Positions 46,401 through 58,320 of a stretch of DNA of 64,000 bases are shown here, in pieces; the first letter of the stretch is position 1, and each line of letters opens with the position of its first letter. The stretch is from Hofstenia miamia (Eukaryota; Xenacoelomorpha; Acoela): contig SCFE01000006.1 of NCBI GenBank assembly GCA_004352715.1, positions 2,119,217 through 2,183,216 on the forward strand, read 5' to 3'. Below the pieces are notes generated by a model that made no database searches, was not told the origin of the DNA, and was given only the letters and a program-made list of their open reading frames with translations. The position numbers and the translations under genes are program-made.

Positions 46401-49400
46401 TTTATAAATCAAAATGCCTTTTTAGATCAAGACGTTTTCTCCCCATTACTTATTTAGTTTGTTTTGATTATAATTGCCCTCTGATATATTTTGAATCGCT
46501 TCTGACGATAGTGTACATGCTAGTGTTACTGAAATCAAATAGTATTGTATTTAAAGTTTTACTTTTCTTTTACTTTCAACCAATGTCTTTAAACAATACT
46601 TTGATCATTATCAACTATCAGATTTAAGAAGCAATTTTAGAAGTCAAACATTTGAAACTGTGAAATTCTGGGGCATGAATTTTAATTATTTATTTGGTTC
46701 TTATTGACACTTTTATTATGTTGTAATATACTAGTAATATTTCTTTGATCGGGTTTTCTTGCAGGTCATTGTTAACTGTCAGGTTCTAGACTATTGTTTG
46801 ACAGGCCGAATCGAGCCCCGGGTAAGAAATCCTTTGTCTTTAGCTGTATTATTTGAAAAGCTTTTAAAATTAATAATAATAATTTATTTTAAACCTTTCT
46901 AAATTAAAAAAAGCATAAAAATACTTATTAAGGTTTAAAGTAAATTGTTTTTCTATAATTTCACTTAGTTGCAAATTGATATTACTTAGTTACAGACTAT
47001 TCTTTAATTATCCAAATAAGTTGGTTTCTTTGGTGATAATCCTAATTTATTTTTTTTCTTAAATTCTTAAAAATTTGATTCTTCTTTAATTTCAGGTGAT
47101 AATTTGTTCCATAGATCTATACAGTAATTGATAAAACAGTTCATCACGATTCTTTTTGTAAATTTAAATTTTCTATAGCATTTGGTTCTAATGTGTAGTT
47201 TTAATGAAGGTTCATTTTTTGATCTAATTTTAAAAGATATTTTTAATGATTTTAGTTTATGTAAATAATCTAATGAAAAAAATGTAAATTCTGATATTTT
47301 CTTGATTGCTATTTTCACAGATGAGAACTACGCTTCAATTCAACATTCTTTCAAACTATTCTTTGATCTTTTAGACAAGTTTGTTAAGAAACATGACGAA
47401 TACAAATATTGAGGAAGAATATACGATTTATGTTTCATCATTTTTCATTTAATTGCTGATAAAGCTTTGTAATTTACTTTGATCCTTTGAGCCATTATTT
47501 TATTAATATGTTCTCTAAATATTAATTTATTATTAAAAATATTACCCAGATATACAATTTTATTTTCTTCAATGATTTTATTGTATATTTGAAAGCTTAG
47601 TTTCTCATCATTTGATTTTTTTAATAGCATGAAGTTTGTTTTTTCGGTATTATTAGATTTAAATTGATGTTATGCAATTTCAGCTTTGTGTCACCATGTG
47701 TAACTTTCTAGAATGAGAATTTCAAAAAATGTGAATATAGTCATTTTTGAGAAATCAATTTTTTTGAACATGTGAAATATGAAATATATGTAGACTTATA
47801 TTCTAATTGAAATAGAAATTTAAAGTTATTAAATGTTACCTAGACACATTAAATTAATAATTCATCAGTTAAGAGTGTAAAATGTGACCCCATAGTCTTT
47901 CTAGTAATTTTAATAATACAGCAGTGACTAAAGAAATTACAAAGTTAGTGTATTTAAAGCTACAAAATTACAATGTTTGAAATTGTTGACAAGATAACTA
48001 CTACCAATTTGACATTAAAAATATCAATGTAAATATTTATAAACCTTTGTTATTATTTTAACCGTTAGTTTATGTAAGAAAATTATTGAAATTTTACGCT
48101 TAGGTTGGCAGTTACCCAGTTACAAACATTTAATTGCTTGATTCAAAATGCAATTTTTGCAAACTTATTTATTGGAAAGTCAATGAACCTCGAGTTGCTA
48201 AATGTGATTATTCTATTACATTAAGAAAAAACATTTGCCTAGGTTGACAATGTCCCCCAAGCATAAAATAAGCGTTTAAAATTTAATACATCTATTTAGC
48301 GGGAATTTTTTGCAAGCTGGTGATGGCTAAGTTGGGCGAAATATATCTTTACTCTTCCTAATGTAGTGTTTTTTGTTGTAAATATCCCATTGCCATATTG
48401 AGTCAACAGCAGCAAACATAATAGATGAATTAATGATTCAGACAAATAGAGAGCTCAACTTAAGGTGATATGTACAGAAATTGGCTACACAATTAGGTTA
48501 GAAAATATAATCATTTTGCATAATACTATATTATGTTAAGGTCATCAAAGTTGACCTTTTAAGTTGTTATTGTCAAAATGCGTTTTATGTACAATAGCAC
48601 ACACTGTGAAATACTGCTTCCCAAGTATATTTTTAATTGTTTGCGCTGATTTCTAAAAGTCTGACGCAACATATAGTGAAAACCGAGAAGAAATCCGCAC
48701 AATTTGTAGAGTGAAGATATACGCCCTGCTGTGACTAAAACAATGAAAACCAAAAATGGCTGTTTATTACCTAATTTCAATTCAAGGTGTTATTATTTGC
48801 AGAACAATGTACAGAATGTTTGATTTTGCAAGCTCTTGTTTTATAGACTTCTAGACGATGTAAACTTCTTTACTATTGATGATGTTGATGTATTAATTTA
48901 TGTTTGATATTATAATGAATAAGTCTCAATATCTGTATTTAAAATTTTGAATCATATTAATCAATTCTTTTGGAATGAAAATATATGCTGATACTTCCAA
49001 ATATTTTATTGTTGAATCAAGTGAATTTTCCAATTGTCAAGCTGCAATAATGCTTCAATTTTTTAAATGGTTTGTACTGTTATTTCTGCTTTTCACAAAT
49101 TTGACTTATCTATTTTTAGTTGTTTATCAACTAAACCTTTGCCTATAATTGTGAAATTTCTGTGTAATTTCCATGTTATCTAGGCTTTGCTAAGGTTTAG
49201 CATGTACTCATTTAATATCTATCATAATTTCGGCTATAATTGTTTTCTTAAAAATTGTTTTATTGATGTGCTAATTTTTATATGTAAAAAGCATTACAGA
49301 TTTATTACAAATGCTACTATTCAAACACAAGATGGCATATAACTGCATTCATTTTAGGTTTTTATATAAAGTCTAGTTTTACATGATTATTGTAGAATGA

Positions 49401-50914
49401 TTTTTAACTAAAAATTATCAAAAAATAGAAACTCAGAGAAAAAAACTTTACTACAAAATTTGAATCCAACTACAGAAGGCCTTTATTTATTGTTGGTCCA
49501 GTAAAATTTTAATTTGTAAACTTTATTGCCTTATTAGTTTCCTTTTTGAAATATATTGTTTCATAGTTTGAAGATTATGTGCAATTAACGAAAACACATA
49601 TTATAAAAAGGTAGAAATCATTAAAACATTTTTTAAAGAAAAAATTGTATTGAAAGTTCGAAGTCAGGTAAATTGAACAATTATTTTAGCTTGAAGAAAT
49701 ATATATGTGTGATTTATGTAACTCATAATTAGAGCATGAAAAATTTGATAGGAGTAATCAATTGTTACTCTAAGGTACCGAATAATCGGGGGTTCTGGAA
49801 TAATCGGGGGGTTGGAAAATTCTCTGAAAATTAATAATAGGGGGGGTTGGAATAATTGGGGGGGGGTAAAAATGACAAATATATTTTTTTTCAGTTCCAA
49901 TCTAATAAACAAAAGACTTTTAGTATAATAACACAAGAAACAAATATGAAATACATATAAGTGAGTCTATAACAAAAATAAATACAAGTTTCATGCATCG
50001 GTGTTTGCATCCTTTTCGTTTCTAATACGTTTCTTTAGTGAACTACGTGCAGCTTTGTAAGCGTTTTCGAGTTGGTTGCGAGCTGTAGTGAACTGTACTG
50101 AAGTCTCGTATTCATCAAATAATTTTTTAATTTCATCGAGGAATTTGGCATCTTTGTTAATTTGATCTGACTCAGCGATACCAACAAGAGAGACAGATTT
50201 TCCTATGCTTGCGTTACATTCTTGAGGATCTTTTTCAGTTACTAATTCGATGGAGATTTCTCCAGTGAGAGCTTCAAGAAGTTGATCAGCGTCAATTTCT
50301 TCTTCCTCCTCGACTTCATCTAGTACTAGCACTTCTTCTTCTGTGATTTCTTCTCCATCAAATAATTCAGCACCTTCGGTATTTTTACCTCTCTTTATAC
50401 CTCTTGGTGGAATTATTGAACCAATAACTTCTTTAATGGTTTTCAGTGGTGGTTTCGATGTCATTTCCTTTCTAAATTCCCTCATACTATCTCCAACAAG
50501 ACCAAAAATTTTATCACTGACTAAATAGTCTTCTGATCCATCAAGTGAATTAGTAACCCAATTTGATTTGAAAGCTGCGTTGGCATCTAGCGTGGTTGCT
50601 TTCTCAGACTCAACAAGCAAGCTCATCATTTCACTTCTATTAGGGGACGGAACCTTCTTTGGATCTTTGGTAAGTTTTTCAAGCATCAATGCAGACTCTT
50701 TTTTTCTGTATTCACTCTTCAACTGCTTGTGCAAATGCGTATCATTGNATTTATAACTTCGATTAAAATAATGATAACGTATTTTATTTTGTAATTGAAA
50801 CTGCTAGAGAAACTTAGCCAACATATTTCTTTGTAGGCTCGACAGATCATTCAGCCTGGTTTTGTAGTTTATATGATGTCATTTTGCAAACGTCACCCTA
50901 AAATTATTCTATGA
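43442..50914 (+). CDS. Small multi-exon gene, product not recognised (124 codons)
   Basis: Five plus-strand segments with GT/AG borders and consistent phases: 43442-43498 (MKPGSSLDSNSSNKCDFDN), 43540-43600 (STPFLNEGAAENIVHSDFRT), 45924-46045 (EFEHFPNNTHKSFIRSYN...), 46765-46821 (VIVNCQVLDYCLTGRIEPR) and 50837-50914 (ARQIIQPGFVVYMMSFCKRH..., TGA). AATAAA follows at 51092 and 51104. The third exon has an earlier alternative donor after 45976, also in phase, giving 101 codons. Intron 1 is only 41 bp; intron 4 is about 4 kb and holds transposons. No domain, signal peptide or membrane segment is evident. Each exon is short, so chance cannot be excluded, but five matching phases and the poly(A) signals favour a real gene. 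The last exon is also present at 54430-54507. Confidence 0.55.
43540..43600 (+). CDS. Unknown gene, exon 2
   Basis: 61 nt after ctgatttag, open only in the phase set by exon 1, ending G|gtaatt (phase 1). Confidence 0.55.
44564..44997. mobile_element. Non-autonomous hAT element rich in GATTTAAATC
   Basis: Starts CAATTGTTGG and ends CCAACACTG, near-matching inverted ends of the CAGTGTTGGG class. Subterminal GATTTAAATC repeats crowd both sides. Flanks GTATTCAC (44556-44563) and GTATTAAC (44998-45005) agree at 7 of 8 bases, as an aged hAT target duplication. No coding capacity. In intron 2 of the small plus-strand gene. Confidence 0.8.
45006..45923. other. Intron 2 of the small gene, nothing further recognised
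   Basis: AT-rich DNA without coding or repeat motif. Confidence 0.35.
45924..46045 (+). CDS. Unknown gene, exon 3
   Basis: After attttgtag; the first two bases complete a Glu codon from exon 2. Open to AAG|gtgtct at 46045, with an alternative AAT|gtaaaa at 45976. Both leave phase 0. Confidence 0.5.
46765..46821 (+). CDS. Unknown gene, exon 4
   Basis: 57 nt after ggttttcttgcag, open only in phase 0, ending CGG|gtaaga. Best splice sites of the set. Confidence 0.6.
47067..47690 (-). mobile_element. LINE reverse-transcriptase tail fragment
   Basis: Minus strand: NFMLLKKSNDEKLSF followed by KIVYLGNIFNNKLIFREHIN (the v.YLG..fd..L.f..Hi block) in 47445-47630. 47067-47318 then carries LHIRTKCYRKFKFTKRIVMN with CIDLWNKLSPEIKEES, the typical LINE C-terminal F..R....WN.L end. 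The catalytic region is absent. Antisense to the small plus-strand gene. Confidence 0.75.
47691..49767. other. Intron 4 of the small gene, nothing recognised
   Basis: AT-rich. Open frames such as 48559-48780 show no family motif. Confidence 0.35.
49788..49866 (+). repeat. G-run ladder in the transposon end
   Basis: Four runs of G (about 5, 6, 7 and 9) in imperfect units AATAATCGGGGGGTTGG. Could form a G-quadruplex; no evidence that it does. Confidence 0.7.
49991..50734 (-). CDS. C-terminal part of a pogo/Tigger-like (DDE_1) transposase
   Basis: An open 248-codon frame with no internal stop. SEMMSLLVESEKATTLDANA followed by FKSNWVTNSLDGSEDYLVSD resembles the region after the DDE core of Jerky/Tigger proteins (...SF...GIT.ALDGSED..). 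Then come an acidic tract (LDEVEEEEEIDADQLLEAL) and a basic C-terminus (ARSSLKKRIRNEKDANTDA). The catalytic domain would lie upstream, beyond the n at 50748. It sits inside the terminal repeats at 49768/53825, which supports the call. The long intact frame suggests a fairly recent insertion. Confidence 0.6.
   Translation of the reverse strand: MHKQLKSEYRKKESALMLEKLTKDPKKVPSPNRSEMMSLLVESEKATTLDANAAFKSNWVTNSLDGSEDYLVSDKIFGLVGDSMREFRKEMTSKPPLKTIKEVIGSIIPPRGIKRGKNTEGAELFDGEEITEEEVLVLDEVEEEEEIDADQLLEALTGEISIELVTEKDPQECNASIGKSVSLVGIAESDQINKDAKFLDEIKKLFDEYETSVQFTTARNQLENAYKAARSSLKKRIRNEKDANTDA
50837..50914 (+). CDS. Unknown gene, terminal exon (copy 1)
   Basis: After tttctttgtag, phase 0, 25 codons and TGA. 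Followed by AATAAA at 51092-51097 and 51104-51109. Lies just right of an n join at 50748. Confidence 0.5.
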   Translation, partial: ARQIIQPGFVVYMMSFCKRHPKIIL

Positions 50915-51091
50915 GTATATCGAAAATATGAAGTCATTGGTACAATAGCCTCTTCTTTTTCTAGTTTGTCCAAGCTGCTCCAAAATTAAAACACTATGTG
51001 CACCATTGAAACAAAACAATTTTTCCTGCATAATCTATGTTTTGTAGCCTCATTATATTCATTTTATAGATCTTTTTACTTTTTTACTTTT

Positions 51092-51109
51092 AATAAAACT
51101 GTCAATAAA
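51092..51109 (+). terminator. Two AATAAA polyadenylation signals
   Basis: AATAAA at 51092 and 51104, about 180 nt after the stop of the small gene; copies at 54685 and 54697. Confidence 0.5.
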
Positions 51110-51857
51110 GTATGTTCTGTGAAGACGTTGAAATGGTAGCTATCAAAAGTAGTTGTAAAAATGATATACTGCAATAAACAGCAGAAGTTTTAAAGAAGAG
51201 TACTTAGATTCATTGCAAAGATAAAACATTACTAACAAAGTGTCGCTGAATTTGAAACTAATTGATGACTTTGAATAACAATTCCAAATAATTAATTTGA
51301 ACAAGGCTTTAACAATAAACTCATTGATACAGCCAATGACAAGCGTTTTAATTAACCTTTAGATGAATATGAGATTGGTTTGAATTTAGTACTAATATCG
51401 TTTATAAATGTTTAGAAGCAATTACCATACATGTAATATGATTTTAAAGAGAATGCACGTGTGTTGAAATTGTCTGCTAGCACACTCTAATTGGGGAGTT
51501 GCTAGCTGTGATTTAATGAGAACAATAACCTAGTGGAGTATTAACTCTATTAATGGAATAAAATTATATTTCCTCTAATGATGGATAAAACAATTAAAAA
51601 TGAGGCTTAATCGCTCTGATTCGAACACATATGTTGCTAGAATGATGCGGAATTTGATACTCAGGTGATTTTGCCGAATCAATGTGATGCTAGCATTAAA
51701 GGATTAAATAAATCACGTATGCAAAGATATCTGGCAACACCTGAGCTGCATTGACCCCAAGAGACTAATTTGACACCCCACTACCCAGAGACACTCCGCA
51801 CCCTAATTCATGTCAAGAATTTTACTATAAATGGGCCTATAAACGGCCGCTTGACAC

Positions 51858-53669
51858 ACAAAGTTCCTCGTTGATAAACCACTTGGGTAAAATGCCATCA
51901 ATTAGAGCGGCGCGTGGCAGTAGATAGATACATCAGGTGGTAGTCTCATAAACACGCTGCCACCCCGTGTTAACACTATCATACTCGACAGATGGTATGT
52001 GGAATGCTTCATCGCTTATTTCTAATCGTTTTCTTGGTAATTAGAACGCCGTAAAACTGCATCGTAAATCTTTTTAAACAACCTATAACTATTCACCGTT
52101 TAATGCTCCCACATTTCATTAATATCTTATTAACGCATCAACATAGTTTATGCCAATCAAATATTTGCTGCCAATTTTAGAAAGATGAATGCCTATTCTA
52201 ATTTCATTAGGCTTTATTTAACATTTATTTTAGTACCTCTCAATTATTACACAAATATATAATGTATATTTCACACTTCTTTTATGGATTAGCACAAAAC
52301 TACAAAAATCGGTTCGTAAGTCTGTCTGTCCAGATATCATAACCCGTTATGCCAGTGTCAAATTTGGAAGATGACAGTGAGATGAAATAATCCAACAAAA
52401 ACGCATTTGTAATGGAATTATTTTTGCTCTTAATGGCTTTCTTGGTGATAGTGGCCAAAACATTCAATAAGCAAAGGTAGCAGAAATAGGCAAAATTTGT
52501 AAACTGTGAACAAATTTTAGCAATGACTCTGGTTTAATAACCCGGGTTCGTAAACTCTATCAAAAATAACACCAGGTAAATTTTATGAAGTACAGATCAA
52601 ATTCGTCGACTTTCCCGTGAAAACAAAACTATTAAATGCAATTGTTCAAAAAATATGAATCTTAGGTTTTTCGATTACTCATGTTTATATGAATGAACGT
52701 CTTGATTACAAATACTAGTCTTTCTGTGTTACAATGCTCAGCGATTACTACTAAATCTGTAGACTATCGATGTATTTTCAAATACTGTTATGTTTCCATG
52801 TATCTTATGCATTGAACATCACCACAAACTCGAAATTGTGTCTGGAAATATAGTGGTTTTTTCTGCAATTTTATCCAATTCTATTTGTTGGTAAATTTAA
52901 TTTTAAATTATTGCTTGTAATTTTATAAATATTTGAGTATTTTTTCAATAACTCTCTAATCTAAAAAATATGCAACCATCTAAAGTTTGTTCCACTTACT
53001 GAGACAATTATTTCTCTTGAATATTCCTCTTAAATTTCTTTTTACAGTAAAAAATAGCGTTTTATACACCATTAAGCGATCACAATAACTAACTAATAAA
53101 CATCCAAGAGCAAAGTATATGAGTGCGTATATGTAGTATATACATATACTTAACCTAAAAATATAACTTTAAATCGTTAATAGATATGAAGGAACATTCG
53201 ACTTCTCTATTTTTTTCAAATTTGTAAGTTTACTTTAGTAAGTTTTTAGTTTTCGTAAACATTTTAATTAAATAGTGTTAGTAAACATGAAAATTTAGTG
53301 TATATACATGACGTTCACTTTATAATAATCGGAATACAAAACTGTTCTTTAATAAACAATTTACGGCGATTTTTTGGTAACTACTACAAAACACAAAACC
53401 ATATTATTGTATAAATAATTTTTTGGTATGCGTTCTTATTTCGACATTCATGGATTTTATAGTGAACTCTCTTCTTTTACACTTATGATCCATTCCACCC
53501 ATGGACAAACTAACTATTTGGTTTTGCAACAATTTTATAAGAGTGGCATTGTTCTGATTTATTAAGCCCATCTCAAATACATTTCATAATTAAAAATTTG
53601 TTAGGTTAGCTAAATCATGTAAACTATATAGAGATAAAACGTGTTTTGCAATGTTGTTTTATGTGTCCA
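51858..53669. other. AT-rich DNA downstream of the small gene, nothing recognised
   Basis: No coding signal or known repeat found. Confidence 0.35.
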
Positions 53670-53796
53670 ATGGTATTTTTCTATTTTTTGCTCTAATATC
53701 ACACTTTTCTACTATTAATTTCATTAAGAAATTCAATAGCAATCCATTTCTTAAGTTTTACATTGGAGTGTTTTGTGTGAATTAGTACAAAATGAA
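53670..53796. repeat. Block duplicated at 55778-55904
   Basis: 127 bases repeated at an offset of 2108. The left copy ends at the n at 53797 and the right copy starts after the n at 55777, showing where the true continuation lies. Confidence 0.9.
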
Positions 53797-54429
53797 NGGG
53801 GGGACGATTATTCGGTACACTAGAGTATGCAATATATTTTCGATAGATTCTTCATTTATAGGTTTTTAGCCTATAGAGAACACGCTAAAATACTTAGAAA
53901 GTTAATAATTCTTGAGAGAATTAATATTTTAATTTATCATAAAATCCACTGAATTTCACATAGCTTTAATAGAGCATTAAATTTGTAATATTTTTCAACA
54001 TTTCATATAAATTTAGCAAGATTTTTATTCATACTAGAATTGTGACAAAGTACAAAGTTATTATAAGTCAAACCAATGACGTACATATCAGGTTGAGTGT
54101 AACCATCCATAAAACAGTCAATTTTTTTCACAGGAATCAGTGAAATATACGTAAGTTTTTTATTAGTTTTTGAATTTGTTATATTTGATCACTTTTTAGA
54201 TTACATCAGAGCTGCAATGGATGCCTATAAAAAATTTCGTGTTCAGAGTTAGGAATTTGATTTATATATATAATTATAAAATTTAAACTAATGTCTCACG
54301 ATGCGAATTTTTGAGTAAACAATTATATTCAAAATTTTATCATTTATAACTTCGATTAAAATAATGATAACGTATTTTATTTTGTAATTGAAACTGCTAG
54401 AGAAACTTAGCCAACATATTTCTTTGTAG

Positions 54430-54507
54430 GCTCGACAGATCATTCAGCCTGGTTTTGTAGTTTATATGATGTCATTTTGCAAACGTCACCCTAAAATTAT
54501 TCTATGA
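54430..54507 (+). CDS. Unknown gene, terminal exon (copy 2)
   Basis: Same sequence as 50837-50914 within the duplicated block 54342-55450. By my reading of the scrambled assembly this copy is in the correct position, right of the pogo element. Confidence 0.5.
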   Translation, partial: ARQIIQPGFVVYMMSFCKRHPKIIL

Positions 54508-55451
54508 GTATATCGAAAATATGAAGTCATTGGTACAATAGCCTCTTCTTTTTCTAGTTTGTCCAAGCTGCTCCAAAATTAAAACACTATGTGCACCATT
54601 GAAACAAAACAATTTTTCCTGCATAATCTATGTTTTGTAGCCTCATTATATTCATTTTATAGATCTTTTTACTTTTTTACTTTTAATAAAACTGTCAATA
54701 AAGTATGTTCTGTGAAGACGTTGAAATGGTAGCTATCAAAAGTAGTTGTAAAAATGATATACTGCAATAAACAGCAGAAGTTTTAAAGAAGAGTACTTAG
54801 ATTCATTGCAAAGATAAAACATTACTAACAAAGTGTCGCTGAATTTGAAACTAATTGATGACTTTGAATAACAATTCCAAATAATTAATTTGAACAAGGC
54901 TTTAACAATAAACTCATTGATACAGCCAATGACAAGCGTTTTAATTAACCTTTAGATGAATATGAGATTGGTTTGAATTTAGTACTAATATCGTTTATAA
55001 ATGTTTAGAAGCAATTACCATACATGTAATATGATTTTAAAGAGAATGCACGTGTGTTGAAATTGTCTGCTAGCACACTCTAATTGGGGAGTTGCTAGCT
55101 GTGATTTAATGAGAACAATAACCTAGTGGAGTATTAACTCTATTAATGGAATAAAATTATATTTCCTCTAATGATGGATAAAACAATTAAAAATGAGGCT
55201 TAATCGCTCTGATTCGAACACATATGTTGCTAGAATGATGCGGAATTTGATACTCAGGTGATTTTGCCGAATCAATGTGATGCTAGCATTAAAGGATTAA
55301 ATAAATCACGTATGCAAAGATATCTGGCAACACCTGAGCTGCATTGACCCCAAGAGACTAATTTGACACCCCACTACCCAGAGACACTCCGCACCCTAAT
55401 TCATGTCAAGAATTTTACTATAAATGGGCCTATAAACGGCCGCTTGACACN

Positions 55452-55776
55452 CAAGAAGCAAGTGAATCAATCAACCGAGGGAATCCTGACCACAAACATG
55501 AGGAGGCGAGTACGCAGAAGTTCTCAAACCAGATGTCGATTTGAGGGCAGAAGGGACAAGAATGAAGAGATGGTCAATAGATGACATAGAGTTAAGAGGC
55601 GTCCTAGTAGTACTCGAAGCTGATTCAAGGGCAGAGATACAAACAGACAATGGGCCTCTTCACAGCTTAACTTTCCTTATGGGGGATCACTTCACCAATT
55701 CGAGGGCGGTGAAACAACCGGAGTTCCAGGGGAAGGTGTGAGTGGTGGAAGAACCGTGGAGATCCAGAAGTGATTC
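55452..55776. other. Orphan GC-richer block bounded by n
   Basis: 325 bases near 50% G+C by eye, against about 30% around it, between n at 55451 and 55777. Open frames (for example 55541-55741) have no motif I recognise. Probably a misplaced or foreign contig piece. Confidence 0.5.
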
Positions 55777-55904
55777 NATGGTATTTTTCTATTTTTTGCT
55801 CTAATATCACACTTTTCTACTATTAATTTCATTAAGAAATTCAATAGCAATCCATTTCTTAAGTTTTACATTGGAGTGTTTTGTGTGAATTAGTACAAAA
55901 TGAA

Positions 55905-57991
55905 TATTAAAAAATTCAAATGAGTTTCCTTTTAATAAACATTTAACGTAAATGTCTAAGGCATGAAAGCCATTTTTCGAAATCTGCAAAAATTACAGAA
56001 TTTAGCCATTTATTTTACATCCCTAGAATTTACCAGAATTTTCCGATAATTGTTAAGAATACACAAAAATCTATACTTTATGGAAGAATTTTTCATGACT
56101 TCTCCTGCGAAATTAACTTCAGACGGTAAAAAATGTATTGATAAACTTTTTGGTGCATTGATTTTGATTCTGTTTAAAATAATCGATATGTACCAGCGAC
56201 TGTATCAATGGCTATCTTTAAAAAATTTAATTGCACTCCATTCTTTAAGAGGTTTGTATTTTCTCATTCCGAGGTGAAGGCATGTAACTTATTAAAGTTT
56301 CGCTGTTGTCGTAAAAATGCTCTTCTGTGACTCATCAAACCTGGCATGGTACTTGTAGTGATATATACTATGCACAATTAGTAATTAATGAAATTAATTG
56401 AGATATTTGTCATCAACTCATTCAACTTGGCATTAATACTAGATGAGAATACAAATGATTGATATGTAAATTATATGGTTGTGAAGAAGTGCTTCTTATG
56501 AACTAAATTTTCTTGGTCAACATGACCGTAATTGCTTTCGGGTTGAACAGCTGTCATATAGTGTTGCAGTCTGCTACACACGTCTAGACACTTTATGCAT
56601 GACTTGCATGAATGTGTGAAATGTATGTTGTTATTATTGAATCTAGAGAATCTCAGCTATTTGATTATGCTAATCGAAGTAATTGGGTAATAAATCTTTT
56701 AAATTTTGATATTCTGTATAACGAATGTGGTAATTTTAAAGTTGTGGTTGAATAAGCTAGTAAGTCATCGACTTCCTTTTCCTACTTCCTTTGAATTAGT
56801 ATTGTTGAAATTGATATATCCTTGTAAAGAAGACTAGCCTACAAATACTTGCTCAATATTATAGTTGCTTGTTATCTATTCTTTGAATATTCACTGTGAC
56901 ATATTTAAACGGTTCTCTTAGACTAATTACTAAATGCGTTTTGCTGTGGTTGAAGTAGTTGAAAATTCTGAATTTTTAAACAAATAAATTCTCTTCATTT
57001 TCATGTAATTATGAGGTTTCCAGTCCCAGGAAGCAACAAAATCTTTCACTGTTTCTCTATATGTTGATAGATCTCACAAGTCCATTGAGGCGTGACATGC
57101 GCAAAGTCAGAAGTCGTAGCGCCGAAGAGTGAAAAAGAAAGATGAGGCTTTCTTCTATAACACAGTGCTTTCAGATCTTTATATTTGTTTGGTTTTGGAG
57201 ATATAAGCATTTAAAAAGTTTCTCAAGAACCATAACAATTGTAAAATATTTGTGGCAGTTTAAGGTTAAGCAGTATGAATTGGTATTAAAAGCGAATAAA
57301 GTACTGAAATTAAGGAATAGCAAGAAAAAAATCTACAATTTCAAGCAGATATAAAAAAATCTGGAAAACACTTTATAGTCCCTTAGGTCTCGTTCTAGTA
57401 TATATGCTTTTGTGGTGTTTTCAGATTTTAGATATCTTTGTTACTTCATGAGCGATAAGTAGTCAAAGATTGTAAAAATTTTCCGGATTAATTTGGATTA
57501 ACACTTGTCACTGTGAATGTCACAGAAGAAAAGTTCCTGGGCTCTTTCAAATATTATATGTTTCAATTTCAATGTGGAATTTATCAATTTCAATTGACAT
57601 TATAATTGTTTAACGTACATGTATGTCCTTTGTAAATGGCAAACTGTTTTTCCATATTTTATGAGCCTATTATGAAATTTGGAAATCCTGGACACAACTA
57701 TTGGTGAACGTGCTCCAACAAAATGTTGAAAACGTATACTAAAGTGTATTGCTGTATCTGAAGTACTCGAAGAGATTTCTTGAATATTCAATTTTTTGAA
57801 AAAATTGAAATACTTACCAATGCCTGTGAGAGCTTAGGGCTCATTATAAGCTTGCATCACTATGCCCACATATGACCTAGTTCATGGTCTACATGAACAA
57901 AGCAATAAGATTCATATATGATGTATTCCTGAGAAGAGTTTAATGTATTTAAAATGAATAATATTGCATTAACTGATAATAAGAACTTTTC
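55905..57991. other. Intergenic, nothing recognised
   Basis: AT-rich. The 75-codon frame at 56050-56277 shows no family motif. Confidence 0.35.
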
Positions 57992-58320
57992 TTACTTACT
58001 TTGTGGCAAACGAACTAATATCAAAATATCCAGAGTTTTGGTTACATTATTGTTTATTGATAACAACACTAAACTAAAAATCCTGTCATTTTCCAATGAT
58101 GACCTGAAATAATTCTTAGTGTTTTTGTGAACTGAAAAGGTTCCTTCACCTTCTGTGTTGGCTGCAAGCATAAATGTGTACATCAACTCTACATTTGAAA
58201 GTCTGTTTGTGACTTTTTCTTGGGGCATGTTATGTATTAGCATAAAGCAGAGACCAGTACGAATGTAATGTTCCCACAAAATGGACAAACGAATTAATGA
58301 AAACATCCTCTATGTCATCT
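57992..58320 (-). pseudogene. hAT transposase C-terminal dimerisation remnant
   Basis: Minus-strand frame with AANTEGEGTFSVHKNTKNYF followed by RSSLENDRIFSLVLLSINN and LDILILV. This is the shape of the hATC end (NA.ERSFS.LKRIK.YLRS....RL..LALLSI). The usual E-R-S/F-S core reads E-G-T-F-S. The upstream segment on the same strand (about 58320-58290, DDIEDVFINSFVHF) is in another frame. Confidence 0.6.

Larger units (their letters stand above)
50749..51857. repeat. Block duplicated at 54342-55450
   Basis: 1109 bases repeat at an offset of 3593, apparently without difference, each copy abutting an n (50748; 55451). Contains the terminal exon and 3' UTR of the small gene. Confidence 0.9.
49768..53825 (-). 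mobile_element. pogo/Tigger-like DNA transposon, split by a misassembled block
   Basis: CTCTAAGGTACCGAATAATCG at 49768 and its near-inverse at about 53805-53825 are terminal inverted repeats, each next to TA (49766-49767 and 53826-53827), the pogo/mariner target. Only 49768-50747 (transposase 3' part) and 53798-53825 (right end) belong to the element. 50749-53796 between them is host DNA repeated elsewhere, so the span is an assembly artefact and the interior is missing. Confidence 0.65.
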
